This document shows, one piece after another, positions 46,070 through 55,834 of a stretch of DNA of 64,000 nucleotides (within the stretch, counting starts at the first letter, position 1; every line of letters begins with the position of its first letter). Location: contig OMJB01000099.1 of assembly GCA_900299255.1 (NCBI GenBank), forward strand, positions 1 to 64,000. Direction: 5' to 3'. The position numbers were made by a program, and so were the translations under genes. Origin of the DNA: Sphingobacteriales bacterium. GTDB taxonomy: Bacteria > Bacteroidota > Bacteroidia > Chitinophagales > Chitinophagaceae. Under the pieces are notes generated by a model, which worked only from the letters and a program-made list of their open reading frames with translations, ran no database searches and was not told the origin of the DNA.

Positions 46070-49000
46070 ATGAAAAAAGTTTATCTTATCCTGTTGCTCT
46101 GTTGTACTGTTACTCTGGCAAGAGCCACTAACTGGTATGGTATAGTGGGTGGTGATGTGACAAATGTAAATAACTGGTACTCCACGATAATAGGAGGTAC
46201 GCACCCTACCCCGGCTGACTTTCTGTTAGCTGGCAACACCTGGTATGTTACGTCTGCCATGACAATTGGGCCGGGCCTGACCTGGAACATTGGCGGTACT
46301 GTGTATATTGGCGACGGCCAGCAGATCAACAAATCAACAGGATCTGGAACTACCAGGATAAATATTGACCAGGACCTGATCATTAAAGATGCTGCCAAAA
46401 TTACGTCGTCGCCACTTTCATCGGGCGGAACAGAACTGTACCTTAAAGGCGACCTACATGTGTTTCCTACAGGATATATCAACTCTCTGACTTTCACAGG
46501 GCTTACTACGTCTAACACAACTACTGTGCACTTCGCCGACGCAGGTGCCACAATAGGCAGCCCGAAGAAAATCATCTGGAGGTCGATCAACGATACTTCC
46601 AAAAATAAATTCACTGGTTTTGTAATTGAGACAGGCAGCGTACGAAAAATTGACAGCAGCAACATTAATTTACCTATGTATTCCACAGTTGGATTTACTG
46701 TTAACGGTACGCTCATCTGCGACACATTTACAATGACTTCGAATGGATTAAGCCCGTTTGTCATTTCAGATGGTGCCAATGTATTTACAGCCCATCCGGG
46801 TGGCATTGACAAGTCTATCGACACCATGCTTTCGAAAACATACAGTGCAAAAGCCAACTATTTTTATAATGGCACCAGCCCGCAGGTAACCGGGCTTACT
46901 TTACCTTCTGCTTTTTTACCTACAGGCTCTGTTACAATTACCAATTCTAACGGTGTAACCCTTTCTCAGCCAACAACCTTTGACCTAAACAGCTTTGTAA
47001 ACCTTAACAAGGGCCTTTTCCATCTGGGCGGCAACCTCACCATGCTGAACGGTTCGGGAGTAAATGTTGACTTTGGCAACTTCGACAGTAATCCAATTTA
47101 TAACGCCCTGGTAGATATTACTTACAAAGACATCATGGACTCTGCAGTAAACGTTACTACAGGCAATGAATTGCTCCCAGTGGCAACTTTTACATCAATA
47201 GGGAAAGTTGAAGTAAAAAAATACCAGCCTTCAGCTACCGTAACACTTGGTTCTGCATTTACTGCCAATGGCGATGTGATACTTACTGCTGGTGCCCTGG
47301 ATTGTGGCTTCCCTTCCGGATATAACATTACTGCCAACGCTAACTGGCTGAATAATTTTGGCACTACCAATTATTACCCGCGCAATAACACTGTTTCCCT
47401 GAGAGGCACTGCTTTGCAGCACATTGGCGGAACGTCTACTACCAAGTTCGACAACCTGCTGTTAAATAATGGCGCAGGTGCAATACTCGATATCAAAACA
47501 TTGGTTAATAAAACATTGACGCTCACTTCTGGTAATTTATTGGTGACAACAAACGATCTGGAGTTTACGACAGCAGCGACAGCAGTGGCTCCCGGTGCAT
47601 TCTCAGCCACCAATATGATTGTTGTAGATACACCGCACAATGTGATTAAGCGTTATACAATTTCAACCGGCAGTTTCTTCTTCCCGATTGGCGATGCAAC
47701 CACTTACTCTCCAATTTCCCTTGCGCTCACTGCTACTCCTTTAGGGCCAAATGCAGGTTTACAAGTAAACGTACTTCCGGCAAAACACCCCAACAATGCG
47801 AATGTAAATCATTACCTCAAAAGGTACTGGAACGTGAATATGATGGGCATTATGACCTCTCCTAAGTACATAGCCAATGCTTACTACGATCCAGCAGATG
47901 TTTTTGGTACAGAAGCAAATATGTCGGCAGGTGAATTTCATTTTGCGCTGACCTGGCGCAAATACGGCCCTACTGACGCCCTTTTGCACAAACTAACCAC
48001 CGGGCAGATTTCTGATCCTAATGCAGCTATCACTGGTATAACCAGCGCAGACCCCGCATTAAGCATCACACCCGATAGGAGAATCTGTAGGCCAGCGGGT
48101 GCAGCACCTTTGTCTGTTATATCTTTCAGCGGAGACCCTTTGATTTCTTACACATGGGCACCAGCTGCAGGGCTGTCATCTACAACAACTACTTCTGTTG
48201 TAGCTACGCCTTCAGTTACTACTACCTATACGGTAACCATTACAGACGGTAATGGATTTACAGGAACTGCTAATACTACTGTAATAGTAGATTCTGTTCC
48301 TGCACTTCTGACCGGAGCGTTTACCAACAGCCCGATTTGCCTGGGTGATACATTGAAACTAACAGCTGGAACCCCAAGGCACGTAGCTGCATTTGCATGG
48401 GCTGGCCCAACTGCAATAACCAGTGCAGGTAATACTGCCAGTGAATTTATTGCACCATCAACCCTGGCTGCTGCAGGCGTATATACTGTATATGTAAATA
48501 ATGGTTTGGACTCAGGGTGCCGGAAAGTGTACACTACGCCACCGGCTGTAGTTGATACATTGCCTAATATTGTAACCATTTCATCTTTAGGCGGCCTTGT
48601 AGCGTGCGACACTACAACTATCGTGGCTTCTCTTGTGGGCGCAGGCACTATTTATTATCAGGATAATGTTTCCAATGGATTCTCTACAACGGATGCTATT
48701 TCGTCGAAGCTTATCACAGCCTCGGGTACCTACCACTTCAGGGCCAGGAATGCAGCAGGTTGCTGGGGGCCGGATGATAGCATAACTATCACTATTAATC
48801 CATTGCCGCAGCAGCACAATGTTACCGGCGGCGGCTCTTTCTGTGCCGGTGATACTGGTGTGCATGTGGGGCTCGATGGATCTGATACTGTAAAGAAATA
48901 TTATTTATACCTGGCTGGTAGTGCTACAGGTGATTCTCTGGTAGGCACGGGTGCTGCTTTAGACTGGGGCTTAAGAACTGCCGCAGGCTTGTACACCGTG

Positions 49001-52000
49001 AAAGCTAAAGATACCGTAACAGGCTGTGTAAATGATATGCTGGGCAGTGCTACTGTTGTAATCAATCCACTGCCAGATACATTTTCTATGAATGGCAGCG
49101 GAGGCTACTGTATTGGTGGCACGGGGTACACAATTGGACTTACAGGTTCTCAAACCGGTATTCAGTATGACCTTTATTTTCTGGATACGACGACAGGTTC
49201 TACTTATACATGCCTGACTTGCGGCGGTAGCAGTGTGTATGGCGGTGGTACTGCTTTCGATTTTGGCACTTATTCTGCAGTTGGCAAGTACAAAGTAATC
49301 GCGACTAATCCTACCACAGGTTGTATTAAAGAAATGCCTTCAATAGATTCGGTTTGGATATATCCTTTACCTAAGATACACAACCTGCTGCCAAACGGCG
49401 GGCAGATGTGCGCTGGCGATCTCGGGTTCGACCTGATTCTTGACTCATCAGAGGCTACTGTAAACTATAGCTTGTGGAATGGCACGCTAGGTACACCATT
49501 GCCTGGCACCGGTGCTGATGTAAACTTTGGATATCAGACAGTTGCCGGTGAATATATGGTTATAGCCAGTGAAGCGCACGGCACTTATGTATGTACTGAT
49601 ACCATGGCAGGCAGGGATACAATCATTGTAAATCCGCTACCAGGTGTTTATATGGTTACAGGAAGTGGCTCATATTGTATACTTGACACAATTCCTTATA
49701 CAATAGGTTTAGGAGGGTCAGACCTGGGTATCAGGTATACACTGTATTACGGAGGCAGCCCGTTAGTGGCAGATTTGGACGGTGACGGAAGCCCACTTGC
49801 TTTCGGGGCTTATGTGAATACAGGAGCATATTCTGTGATAGCAAAAGATACTACCACAGGTTGTTTGAGCTCTATGGCACCTGATGCCACCATTACTGCA
49901 AATGTACTTCCAGTTGTCTTTAACCTACTGGGTGGTGGCCACTATTGTGATGGCGGAACCGGCGTAGATATTATTGTTTCTGCAACCGAACCGGGAGCTA
50001 CTTACTATCTGATTGATAGCAGCACTGGTGCAATTGTTGCGACAGCATCCCCCACCGGAGACTTTGGATATATTACAGCGGCCGGCACCTATTTTGCTAC
50101 TGCTGCTTTCACATCAACAACCGGATGCCATGATACAATGAGCGGATTTGTGCATGTGGTGATTGACCCTTTGCCAACTGTATACAGTATGACAGGCGGC
50201 GGTTATTTCTGTACCAATGATACGCTCGCATTCGGTGTGGGGCTATCAGGGTCTGATACCGGCATCAACTACCAGGTGTATAGAGATGGTATCGCAATTG
50301 GCTCTCCAGTAAATGGAACCGGCGGACCTCTGGCATTTGGTGCTACTGTTATTGTCGGCACATATACAGTGGTTGCAACAAATATTTGGACGAGCTGTGT
50401 GAACAATATGTCGGGCACATCCGTTGTAATGGCAGCCCCTGCACCTACCCGCTTTAACCTCACTGGCGGCGGCAGATATTGCGAAGGCACAGGTGGCCCT
50501 TCAGATACACTCTCAGGCTCTGAAATTGGCGTAAACTATCAGTTATACAGGAATGGTATTCTTTTCGGATCATCAATAGCCGGAACCGGCAGCGCAATCA
50601 ATTTCGGGGCTATTGATTCGGCAGGCACATTCACTGTGCAGGCAACCAATCCATCAACATTCTGCCATGATACTATGTATGGCAGCACATATGTTACAAT
50701 ACTTCCTGTTCCGCGCCAGTTTACCATTGCGGGCGGTGGCGCCTATTGCCTGCTGGATTCAGGCCGCCACGTATACCTGAGTGGTTCGCTCATAGGCACC
50801 AATTATGAGTTGTACAACGGCACCACTTTGGTAACTACAAAACCAGGCACCGGGTTCGGTTTGGATTTTGGTTTGTATACAGCAACAGGCACGTACTCCT
50901 GTATAGCTAATTTACCTTCTGACAGCTGTACCAGAAATATGATTGGTGCTGTAACTATTTCTATCAACGCATTGCCACCAACACATACTGTTACCGGTGG
51001 TGGTTCTTACTGCGTAGGCGGCACTGGTGTTACCATTGGTTTAAGCGGCAGCAACAGTGGCATACAGTATCAGTTGTACAACGGTACAACCCCATCTGGC
51101 ACTCCGGTTAATGGTACAGGCTCTCCAATTTCATTCGGAACAAGAACTGCTGCGGGTACCTATAAGGTACTGGCAACTGACCTTGCTACCGGCTGCGGCA
51201 AATTAATGCTGGGTGTGGTTACAGTAAGTATTAACCCATTGCCTGTACCATATGCAATTACAGGTGGCGGCGACTACTGTGCCGGCGGCACTGGAATGGC
51301 TATAGGCCTGGCGGGTTCACAGACACGTGTCAAATATCAGCTGTACTCAGGAGTTGCAGCAACCGGTGGCCCTCAATATGGCACAGGTTCGGCAATTACC
51401 TTTGGAATAATTCCTGCGGCAGGCACATACTTCGTAACTGCTGTTGATACCGCAACAGGCTGCTCTGACACCATGCTAGGTACTGCGCATATTGTGATTA
51501 ATCCACTGCCAGGGCTATTCCATGTAACAGGTGGTGGTGTATATTGTAACGGCGATACCGGAATGCATGTAAGACTAAGTGGCTCTGCTACCGGTGTTAG
51601 CTACCAGCTATTCAATGGCACATCAGCTTCCGGCACACCAAAATTGGGTACCAGTGCTCCACTTGATTTCGGATTAAGGTTAGGAGACAGTACCTATTAT
51701 GCAATAGCTACCGACAACACAACCGGATGTACTATCAGAATGCTGGATACAGCGGTTGTAACTATACAGCCATTTGCTGTGCCAACGGTTTCGCTCAATG
51801 CAACTCCGGGTACCTCAATCAGCGTAGGCCAGGTAGATACCGTTACTGCAACCGTTACTGGCGCCGGTGGAACCCCTACTTACAAGTGGAGGATCAACAG
51901 GAACCCTGTACCTGGTGCTACATCAAATACACTTGTTTTTGTGATGTACTTTGATGACGATACGATAGACTGCGATGTGACCAGCGTAGGCTTGTGCGGC

Positions 52001-52336
52001 GGAATCGTTACAACCAAGCAGATAATTATTCACCTGAGTGTGCCATCGGAAGTTAAACAGATAGTTGGCACCAATAGCAACGTAAGGCTGATGCCTAACC
52101 CGAACAAGGGCAATTTTGACCTGAAAGGCTCGCTGGGTACCGGCGCAGATGAAGAATTGTATGTAGAGGTGGTAAATATGCTGGGCCAGGCAATTTATAC
52201 CAACAAGATTATGGCACGTAACGGCGAGGTTGATGAACACCTGCAGCTGACCGGAAACCTGGCTAACGGCATGTATTTGCTGAACCTGCGATCAGCAAAT
52301 GTAAACAGCGTGTATCATTTTGTTATTGAGCAATAG
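46070..52336 (+). CDS. Giant T9SS surface protein with about eleven 90-residue repeats
   Basis: A 2088-residue secreted protein. A signal peptide (ending TLARA) precedes about 600 residues of repetitive beta-strands resembling a beta-helix or passenger domain. A PKD/Ig-like region follows (about 680-900, with WAPAAGLSSTTTTSVVATPSVTTTYTVT). About eleven tandem modules run from about residue 919 to 1890, each starting like VTGGGSYC.GGTG.. and containing a second Cys in TGC about 70 residues later, so one disulfide per module is likely. A type A Por sorting tail (LMPNPNKGNFDL ... MYLLNLRSANVNSVYHFVIEQ) marks it for T9SS export and anchoring. It is adhesin-like, with unknown ligand. A terminator follows. 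Confidence 0.88.
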   Translation: MKKVYLILLLCCTVTLARATNWYGIVGGDVTNVNNWYSTIIGGTHPTPADFLLAGNTWYVTSAMTIGPGLTWNIGGTVYIGDGQQINKSTGSGTTRINIDQDLIIKDAAKITSSPLSSGGTELYLKGDLHVFPTGYINSLTFTGLTTSNTTTVHFADAGATIGSPKKIIWRSINDTSKNKFTGFVIETGSVRKIDSSNINLPMYSTVGFTVNGTLICDTFTMTSNGLSPFVISDGANVFTAHPGGIDKSIDTMLSKTYSAKANYFYNGTSPQVTGLTLPSAFLPTGSVTITNSNGVTLSQPTTFDLNSFVNLNKGLFHLGGNLTMLNGSGVNVDFGNFDSNPIYNALVDITYKDIMDSAVNVTTGNELLPVATFTSIGKVEVKKYQPSATVTLGSAFTANGDVILTAGALDCGFPSGYNITANANWLNNFGTTNYYPRNNTVSLRGTALQHIGGTSTTKFDNLLLNNGAGAILDIKTLVNKTLTLTSGNLLVTTNDLEFTTAATAVAPGAFSATNMIVVDTPHNVIKRYTISTGSFFFPIGDATTYSPISLALTATPLGPNAGLQVNVLPAKHPNNANVNHYLKRYWNVNMMGIMTSPKYIANAYYDPADVFGTEANMSAGEFHFALTWRKYGPTDALLHKLTTGQISDPNAAITGITSADPALSITPDRRICRPAGAAPLSVISFSGDPLISYTWAPAAGLSSTTTTSVVATPSVTTTYTVTITDGNGFTGTANTTVIVDSVPALLTGAFTNSPICLGDTLKLTAGTPRHVAAFAWAGPTAITSAGNTASEFIAPSTLAAAGVYTVYVNNGLDSGCRKVYTTPPAVVDTLPNIVTISSLGGLVACDTTTIVASLVGAGTIYYQDNVSNGFSTTDAISSKLITASGTYHFRARNAAGCWGPDDSITITINPLPQQHNVTGGGSFCAGDTGVHVGLDGSDTVKKYYLYLAGSATGDSLVGTGAALDWGLRTAAGLYTVKAKDTVTGCVNDMLGSATVVINPLPDTFSMNGSGGYCIGGTGYTIGLTGSQTGIQYDLYFLDTTTGSTYTCLTCGGSSVYGGGTAFDFGTYSAVGKYKVIATNPTTGCIKEMPSIDSVWIYPLPKIHNLLPNGGQMCAGDLGFDLILDSSEATVNYSLWNGTLGTPLPGTGADVNFGYQTVAGEYMVIASEAHGTYVCTDTMAGRDTIIVNPLPGVYMVTGSGSYCILDTIPYTIGLGGSDLGIRYTLYYGGSPLVADLDGDGSPLAFGAYVNTGAYSVIAKDTTTGCLSSMAPDATITANVLPVVFNLLGGGHYCDGGTGVDIIVSATEPGATYYLIDSSTGAIVATASPTGDFGYITAAGTYFATAAFTSTTGCHDTMSGFVHVVIDPLPTVYSMTGGGYFCTNDTLAFGVGLSGSDTGINYQVYRDGIAIGSPVNGTGGPLAFGATVIVGTYTVVATNIWTSCVNNMSGTSVVMAAPAPTRFNLTGGGRYCEGTGGPSDTLSGSEIGVNYQLYRNGILFGSSIAGTGSAINFGAIDSAGTFTVQATNPSTFCHDTMYGSTYVTILPVPRQFTIAGGGAYCLLDSGRHVYLSGSLIGTNYELYNGTTLVTTKPGTGFGLDFGLYTATGTYSCIANLPSDSCTRNMIGAVTISINALPPTHTVTGGGSYCVGGTGVTIGLSGSNSGIQYQLYNGTTPSGTPVNGTGSPISFGTRTAAGTYKVLATDLATGCGKLMLGVVTVSINPLPVPYAITGGGDYCAGGTGMAIGLAGSQTRVKYQLYSGVAATGGPQYGTGSAITFGIIPAAGTYFVTAVDTATGCSDTMLGTAHIVINPLPGLFHVTGGGVYCNGDTGMHVRLSGSATGVSYQLFNGTSASGTPKLGTSAPLDFGLRLGDSTYYAIATDNTTGCTIRMLDTAVVTIQPFAVPTVSLNATPGTSISVGQVDTVTATVTGAGGTPTYKWRINRNPVPGATSNTLVFVMYFDDDTIDCDVTSVGLCGGIVTTKQIIIHLSVPSEVKQIVGTNSNVRLMPNPNKGNFDLKGSLGTGADEELYVEVVNMLGQAIYTNKIMARNGEVDEHLQLTGNLANGMYLLNLRSANVNSVYHFVIEQ
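48820..51770 (+). repeat. Eleven tandem ~270-bp coding repeats
   Basis: The protein-level units start near 48826, 49092, 49390, 49656, 49926, 50187, 50457, 50724, 50990, 51258 and 51526, an average period of about 270 bases (90 residues). The shared core is (S/A)(M/V/I)TGGGxYC, then G(S/T)xxGxxYxLYNG, then TGxxxxFG, AGTYxVxAT, TGC and VxINPLP. The copies are diverged at the DNA level, so they are old or under selection to differ. Confidence 0.8.
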
Positions 52337-52355
52337 TTGAGCGTAACATATATCT

Positions 52356-52387
52356 AAGGGGGCAGTAATTACTGTCCCCTTTTTTTG
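52356..52387 (+). terminator. Hairpin terminator after the giant surface protein gene
   Basis: AAGGGGGCAGTAA pairs with TTACTGTCCCCTT (one G-T pair) across 52356-52381, followed by a run of T. It lies 20 bases after the stop codon. Confidence 0.88.
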
Positions 52388-52454
52388 TGCCTGAGCGTTC
52401 AGCCAATGGCATTAAATATTTGCTAACAGGCCTGCTGTGATGGATAGTATTTCA

Positions 52455-52462
52455 TAGATTTG
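52455..52462 (+). promoter_or_regulatory. -7 box (TAGATTTG) of nadD
   Basis: A perfect TAnnTTTG ending only 4 bases before the nadD ATG (52467), which would place the transcript start at or next to the start codon. Confidence 0.5.
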
Positions 52463-52466
52463 CGGT

Positions 52467-53039
52467 ATGCATATCGGATTGTATTTCGGCAGTTTCAACC
52501 CAGTTCATATTGGCCATCTGATCATTGCCAATCATGTGGTGAACCATACCGAAGTAGACAAAATATGGTTTGTTGTTTCGCCGCATAATCCGTTAAAAGA
52601 ATCCCATTCCCTGCTAAATGAGTACGACAGGCTGCACATACTTAACCTGGCCATTGAAGACAACAATAAGTTCAGAGGAAGCAATGTGGAGTTTCACCTG
52701 CCCAAACCATCCTACACCATTGATACACTGGCCTACCTATCTGAAAAATTTCCACTGGAGCGTTTTTCGGTGGTTATGGGTTCTGACAGTTTTCAGAATA
52801 TACACAGGTGGAAGAACTACGAACAGTTACTGGATAACTACCCGATAATAATATATAATCGCCCGGGTTTTGAAATAAAAGAAAGGTATGGTGCTCTATT
52901 GACTATATTAGATGCCCCCCTGCTGGATGTATCTTCTACATTTGTAAGAAAACAACTGAAAGAAAAGAAATCTATTAAATACCTGGTACCAGACGCTGTG
53001 GAGGAATATCTGGTAGCCAACAAGTATTACTCAAAGTAA
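52467..53039 (+). CDS. nadD: Nicotinate-nucleotide adenylyltransferase
   Basis: A 190-residue nucleotidyltransferase that converts nicotinate mononucleotide and ATP to deamido-NAD in NAD synthesis. The N-terminal GSFNPVHIGHL contains the ATP-binding H-x-G-H motif, and the C-terminal SSTFVRKQL is the second nucleotide-binding signature. KIWFVVSPHNPLKE and VMGSDSFQNIHRWKNY are family blocks. The start is fixed by the MHIGLYFGSF opening. A -7 box ends 4 bases upstream, suggesting leaderless translation. Confidence 0.95.
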   Translation: MHIGLYFGSFNPVHIGHLIIANHVVNHTEVDKIWFVVSPHNPLKESHSLLNEYDRLHILNLAIEDNNKFRGSNVEFHLPKPSYTIDTLAYLSEKFPLERFSVVMGSDSFQNIHRWKNYEQLLDNYPIIIYNRPGFEIKERYGALLTILDAPLLDVSSTFVRKQLKEKKSIKYLVPDAVEEYLVANKYYSK

Positions 53040-53224
53040 CTATATAAAGCCGCCTTTTTACCTTCTTTTTATCATATAGTATATTTATTTAATATAATAA
53101 TCGAAGAAATTTTCAGATAGCAGTATTATACGGCAAAACGTTGCATATATTTATTTTATATTTTTATATCTAAATCTTTTTCCTGACATTTGCTTTAACC
53201 CGATGGGTTAGTAGGTACAGTCCT
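53040..53224. other. AT-rich intergenic region after nadD
   Basis: About 185 bases of strongly AT-rich DNA without an ORF, leading into the hairpins at 53196-53252. It could be a long 3' UTR of nadD or the promoter region of a small RNA. Confidence 0.4.
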
Positions 53225-53262
53225 TTCCCGACATATAACGATATGTCGGGAACTTTTTTTTA
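53190..53262 (+). ncRNA. Candidate small RNA ending in a strong terminator
   Basis: Two consecutive hairpins: TAACCC-GAT-GGGTTA (53196-53210), then a perfect 12-bp stem (53225-53252) with an AACG loop and a T-run. They lie about 150-210 bases after nadD ends, with no ORF between. The compact two-hairpin shape suggests a small transcript, but I found no convincing -7 box, so a read-through terminator of nadD is the main alternative. Confidence 0.25.
53225..53262 (+). terminator. Intrinsic terminator with a 12-bp perfect stem
   Basis: TTCCCGACATAT (53225-53236) pairs with ATATGTCGGGAA (53241-53252) around AACG, followed by C and at least eight T. Confidence 0.9.
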
Positions 53263-53360
53263 AAGCGCTCCTCTGTTTCAGTGTATTGTTTTTCGCTTAT
53301 CTGCATGATGCCCAAGTTATCAACTTACTTCGTATTTTGCAGCTTCAAAACAAACAGCAA

Positions 53361-54239
53361 ATGAAATATTTTCTTCTGACAGCGTTGCTCATCACTACTG
53401 CATTCAGCACCTATGCACAAGGGGGGCTTAAACTTCCGGCACTTAGCCCTGGACAAAAATTATCACAGGACTTTTCTGTTTCCAGCATTGACATTAATTA
53501 CAGCCGCCCTTCTATGAGAGGCAGAAAGATTTTTGGTGATGTAGTGGCTTATGGCCGCGTATGGCGCACTGGTGCCAATGCAGCAACTAAGATCAAAATT
53601 GGTGAAGAATTGATGATTGGCGGCCAGAAAATAAAAGCAGGCGAATATGCCCTGTATACCATACCCAACAAAGACAAATGGGAGATCATTCTTAATACCG
53701 GTACCGGTAACTGGGGTGCTGATGGCTATTCTAAAGAAAACGATATAGCCAGGTTTTTTGTAAAACCATCTACAGTTGAAAATGTAACACAGACATTTAC
53801 CATCAGTATTACAGATATTACTTTCACTACCTGCAAAATAGAACTGGCATGGGAAAGGACCAAAGTAGTGATACCTGTAGTAGCCAAAAATAATGAAGAC
53901 ATTGAAGTAAATATAGACAAAGCTATTAACCACCCTCCAAAACAGACGCTGCCTTACTTCCAGTCTGCTAACTACTACTTTGAAACAGACCGCAAACTGG
54001 ACCTGGCCAAAACGTATGTGGACAAGGCTGTTGAGCAGGACCCAAAAGCTTTCTATATCTGGTACCTGAAAGCACGTATCGAAAAGAAACTGGGCAATAA
54101 AGAAGATGCGATAACAGCAGCTAAGAAATCAATAGAATTGGCTAAAGGCAGTGCCAACGAAGAGGAGTACAAGCACAACAACCAGAAAATACTGGATGAA
54201 ATTGCCAGAGAAACCAAGCATAAGCAAGCTATGGATTAA
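53361..54239 (+). CDS. Exported DUF2911 protein with TPR-like C-terminus
   Basis: A 292-residue protein. A signal peptide (MKYFLLTALLITTAFSTYA-Q) is followed by a DUF2911 domain (about 25-175) with the family motifs INYSRPSMRGRKIFG, VWRTGANAATKI, AGEYALYTIPN and NTGTGNWGADGY. The C-terminal part has TPR-like helices (YYFETDRKLDLAKTYVDKAVEQDP). I chose ATG 53361, which starts the signal peptide. The biochemical role of DUF2911 is unknown to me. TATTTTG (53333-53339) lies 21 bases upstream and may be a shortened -7 element. Confidence 0.88.
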   Translation: MKYFLLTALLITTAFSTYAQGGLKLPALSPGQKLSQDFSVSSIDINYSRPSMRGRKIFGDVVAYGRVWRTGANAATKIKIGEELMIGGQKIKAGEYALYTIPNKDKWEIILNTGTGNWGADGYSKENDIARFFVKPSTVENVTQTFTISITDITFTTCKIELAWERTKVVIPVVAKNNEDIEVNIDKAINHPPKQTLPYFQSANYYFETDRKLDLAKTYVDKAVEQDPKAFYIWYLKARIEKKLGNKEDAITAAKKSIELAKGSANEEEYKHNNQKILDEIARETKHKQAMD

Positions 54240-54256
54240 TCCAAGCCAACTAACTG

Positions 54257-54295
54257 AAAAAATCCCCTCAGGTATTACCTTGCGGGGATTTTTCT
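54257..54295. terminator. Bidirectional terminator after the DUF2911 gene
   Basis: AAAAAATCCCC (54257-54267) pairs with GGGGATTTTT (54284-54293), with a T-run on each side. It separates the DUF2911 gene from the convergent gene at 54321. Confidence 0.85.
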
Positions 54296-54320
54296 TTTTG
54301 GGAATAGTACAGATGCTGGC

Positions 54321-55772
54321 CTAGAACTGAACTTTGGCAAAGCATATCTGTTTCTTATGAAAACAAGGCACTATCATTGACCTGGCCGATACCTGCTTTG
54401 CGCTTTTAGACACCCAGTCGGGATAGTCATTACCTTCGGCAGTAAATCCATGCACTTCAGATTTACCATCAGGTGAAACAGTGGCTAACTGAATTCTGGA
54501 ATGGTGAATATTGAAATCGTTGAACAGATAAGCCAGCGTTCCGCCTGAGTTCAGCAATCCAAATGAAGAAAATACCCCGCCATCTTCCTGAGAGTACTGC
54601 TGCTTGGGAATGAAGCTGCTCCACTCCCTCTCGCCGTCTTTGTTGTATGAGAGAGACATTATGTCTTCATAATGATACTCGTGCACAGTGGAATTGGTAT
54701 ATGGGCTATAAAAAGAATAGTACCCAAAACCAGGTGTATATGTGCTGCGGGTGGTAACATACTGCATCTCTGATACCAGCACAAACCCACCGTCATTTTT
54801 TACGATGAGGTGTTTCACAGAAAAATCATCGAAGGGGTGCTGATGATGGCGTATGCCTGCAACCTGCAATAGTTCCCTGTCGAATGGAATGAATTTCCGC
54901 TGCATAACAGCGCTGTCCCCTATACCTGAAGAAGCATATACAATACCGTCGAAGCCACCGTTTTTCTTATCAGAATAGAACCCGCTGAAATACACTTTTG
55001 CGTTCTGATTATCAATTTTCATTGCACCGTTTGCGGCAAATTTATCATCCAGATACAGCTCCCTGGGCTCGAATTTGTTTGCACCCTGCCGCAACTGCAG
55101 CAGCCAGAACCTGTCGGCATAGTTATGCGCACCAATGGTGGTATACGCCGCCATAAATACTGTTCCATCATTGGCAATATTCACTTCGCCGTGTTCAGCC
55201 CTGTTGTCAGTTTTAAACACAGCCCTGCATTTTTTGATGAGGGTGAGATTGTCATCCAGCCATTTGCACTCCAACTCCACCCCGTCAGATTTATCTTCCG
55301 CGCTGTATATCAGAATTGATTTCCTGTTTTCAGATATGGCCTGTTCAAAATAACTTCTGGTAGCCCCGAAAATACCTGTTTTAGTACTGCCCAATTCCAG
55401 CGGTTTGTTCTTTAACCTTCCTGTTTCATCGAGCAGAGCGGCATACTGTACTACCCTTCCGCCTTCAAGTGCCTGATAGAGCGCAATGATCTTATCGGGG
55501 TAAGCAATAAACCTGGCATGATATATTTTAGCCGGAAAGAAATCGAGCAGCACTGTAGCCGTTTTGTTCATGCTGTCGTCATATGCATTCAGCTGAGGGC
55601 TTCCGCTCACACATGTATACAAGTACAGTTTGCCTCCGCTCATCCCCGCTACAGCATATTCATCGCTTCTGTAATCAAACTTATCAAAATCTGTGTACAG
55701 TACATCCTGTGCAAAACAGGCAGCCCCGGCAAATAACACCAACAGAAAAAAAGTAACCCTTATGAATTGCAT
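54321..55772 (-). CDS. Large exported protein of unknown function
   Basis: A 483-residue protein with a signal peptide (MQFIRVTFFLLVLFAGAACFA-Q). The mature chain is mostly beta-strand with repeated W, Y and G-rich blocks (KLYLYTCVSGSPQLNAYD, GTVFMAAYTTIGAHNYADRFWLLQL, GFVLVSEMQYVTTRSTYTPGFGYYSFYS), consistent with a beta-propeller. It has no T9SS tail or lipobox. I do not recognise the family with confidence. A strong promoter motif sits 4 bases before its ATG. Confidence 0.6.
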   Translation of the reverse strand: MQFIRVTFFLLVLFAGAACFAQDVLYTDFDKFDYRSDEYAVAGMSGGKLYLYTCVSGSPQLNAYDDSMNKTATVLLDFFPAKIYHARFIAYPDKIIALYQALEGGRVVQYAALLDETGRLKNKPLELGSTKTGIFGATRSYFEQAISENRKSILIYSAEDKSDGVELECKWLDDNLTLIKKCRAVFKTDNRAEHGEVNIANDGTVFMAAYTTIGAHNYADRFWLLQLRQGANKFEPRELYLDDKFAANGAMKIDNQNAKVYFSGFYSDKKNGGFDGIVYASSGIGDSAVMQRKFIPFDRELLQVAGIRHHQHPFDDFSVKHLIVKNDGGFVLVSEMQYVTTRSTYTPGFGYYSFYSPYTNSTVHEYHYEDIMSLSYNKDGEREWSSFIPKQQYSQEDGGVFSSFGLLNSGGTLAYLFNDFNIHHSRIQLATVSPDGKSEVHGFTAEGNDYPDWVSKSAKQVSARSMIVPCFHKKQICFAKVQF

Positions 55773-55776
55773 ACCT

Positions 55777-55810
55777 CAAATTTAAATGAGACAGATGAAT
55801 TTTCGCCAAA
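55777..55810 (-). promoter_or_regulatory. Promoter of the large exported protein gene
   Basis: On the minus strand, TTTG (55810-55807), a 22-base spacer, and a perfect -7 box TAAATTTG (55784-55777). The box ends 4 bases before the ATG at 55772, so the transcript may be nearly leaderless. Confidence 0.5.
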
Positions 55811-55834
55811 ATAAAATTTGCATTGGATTAACAG

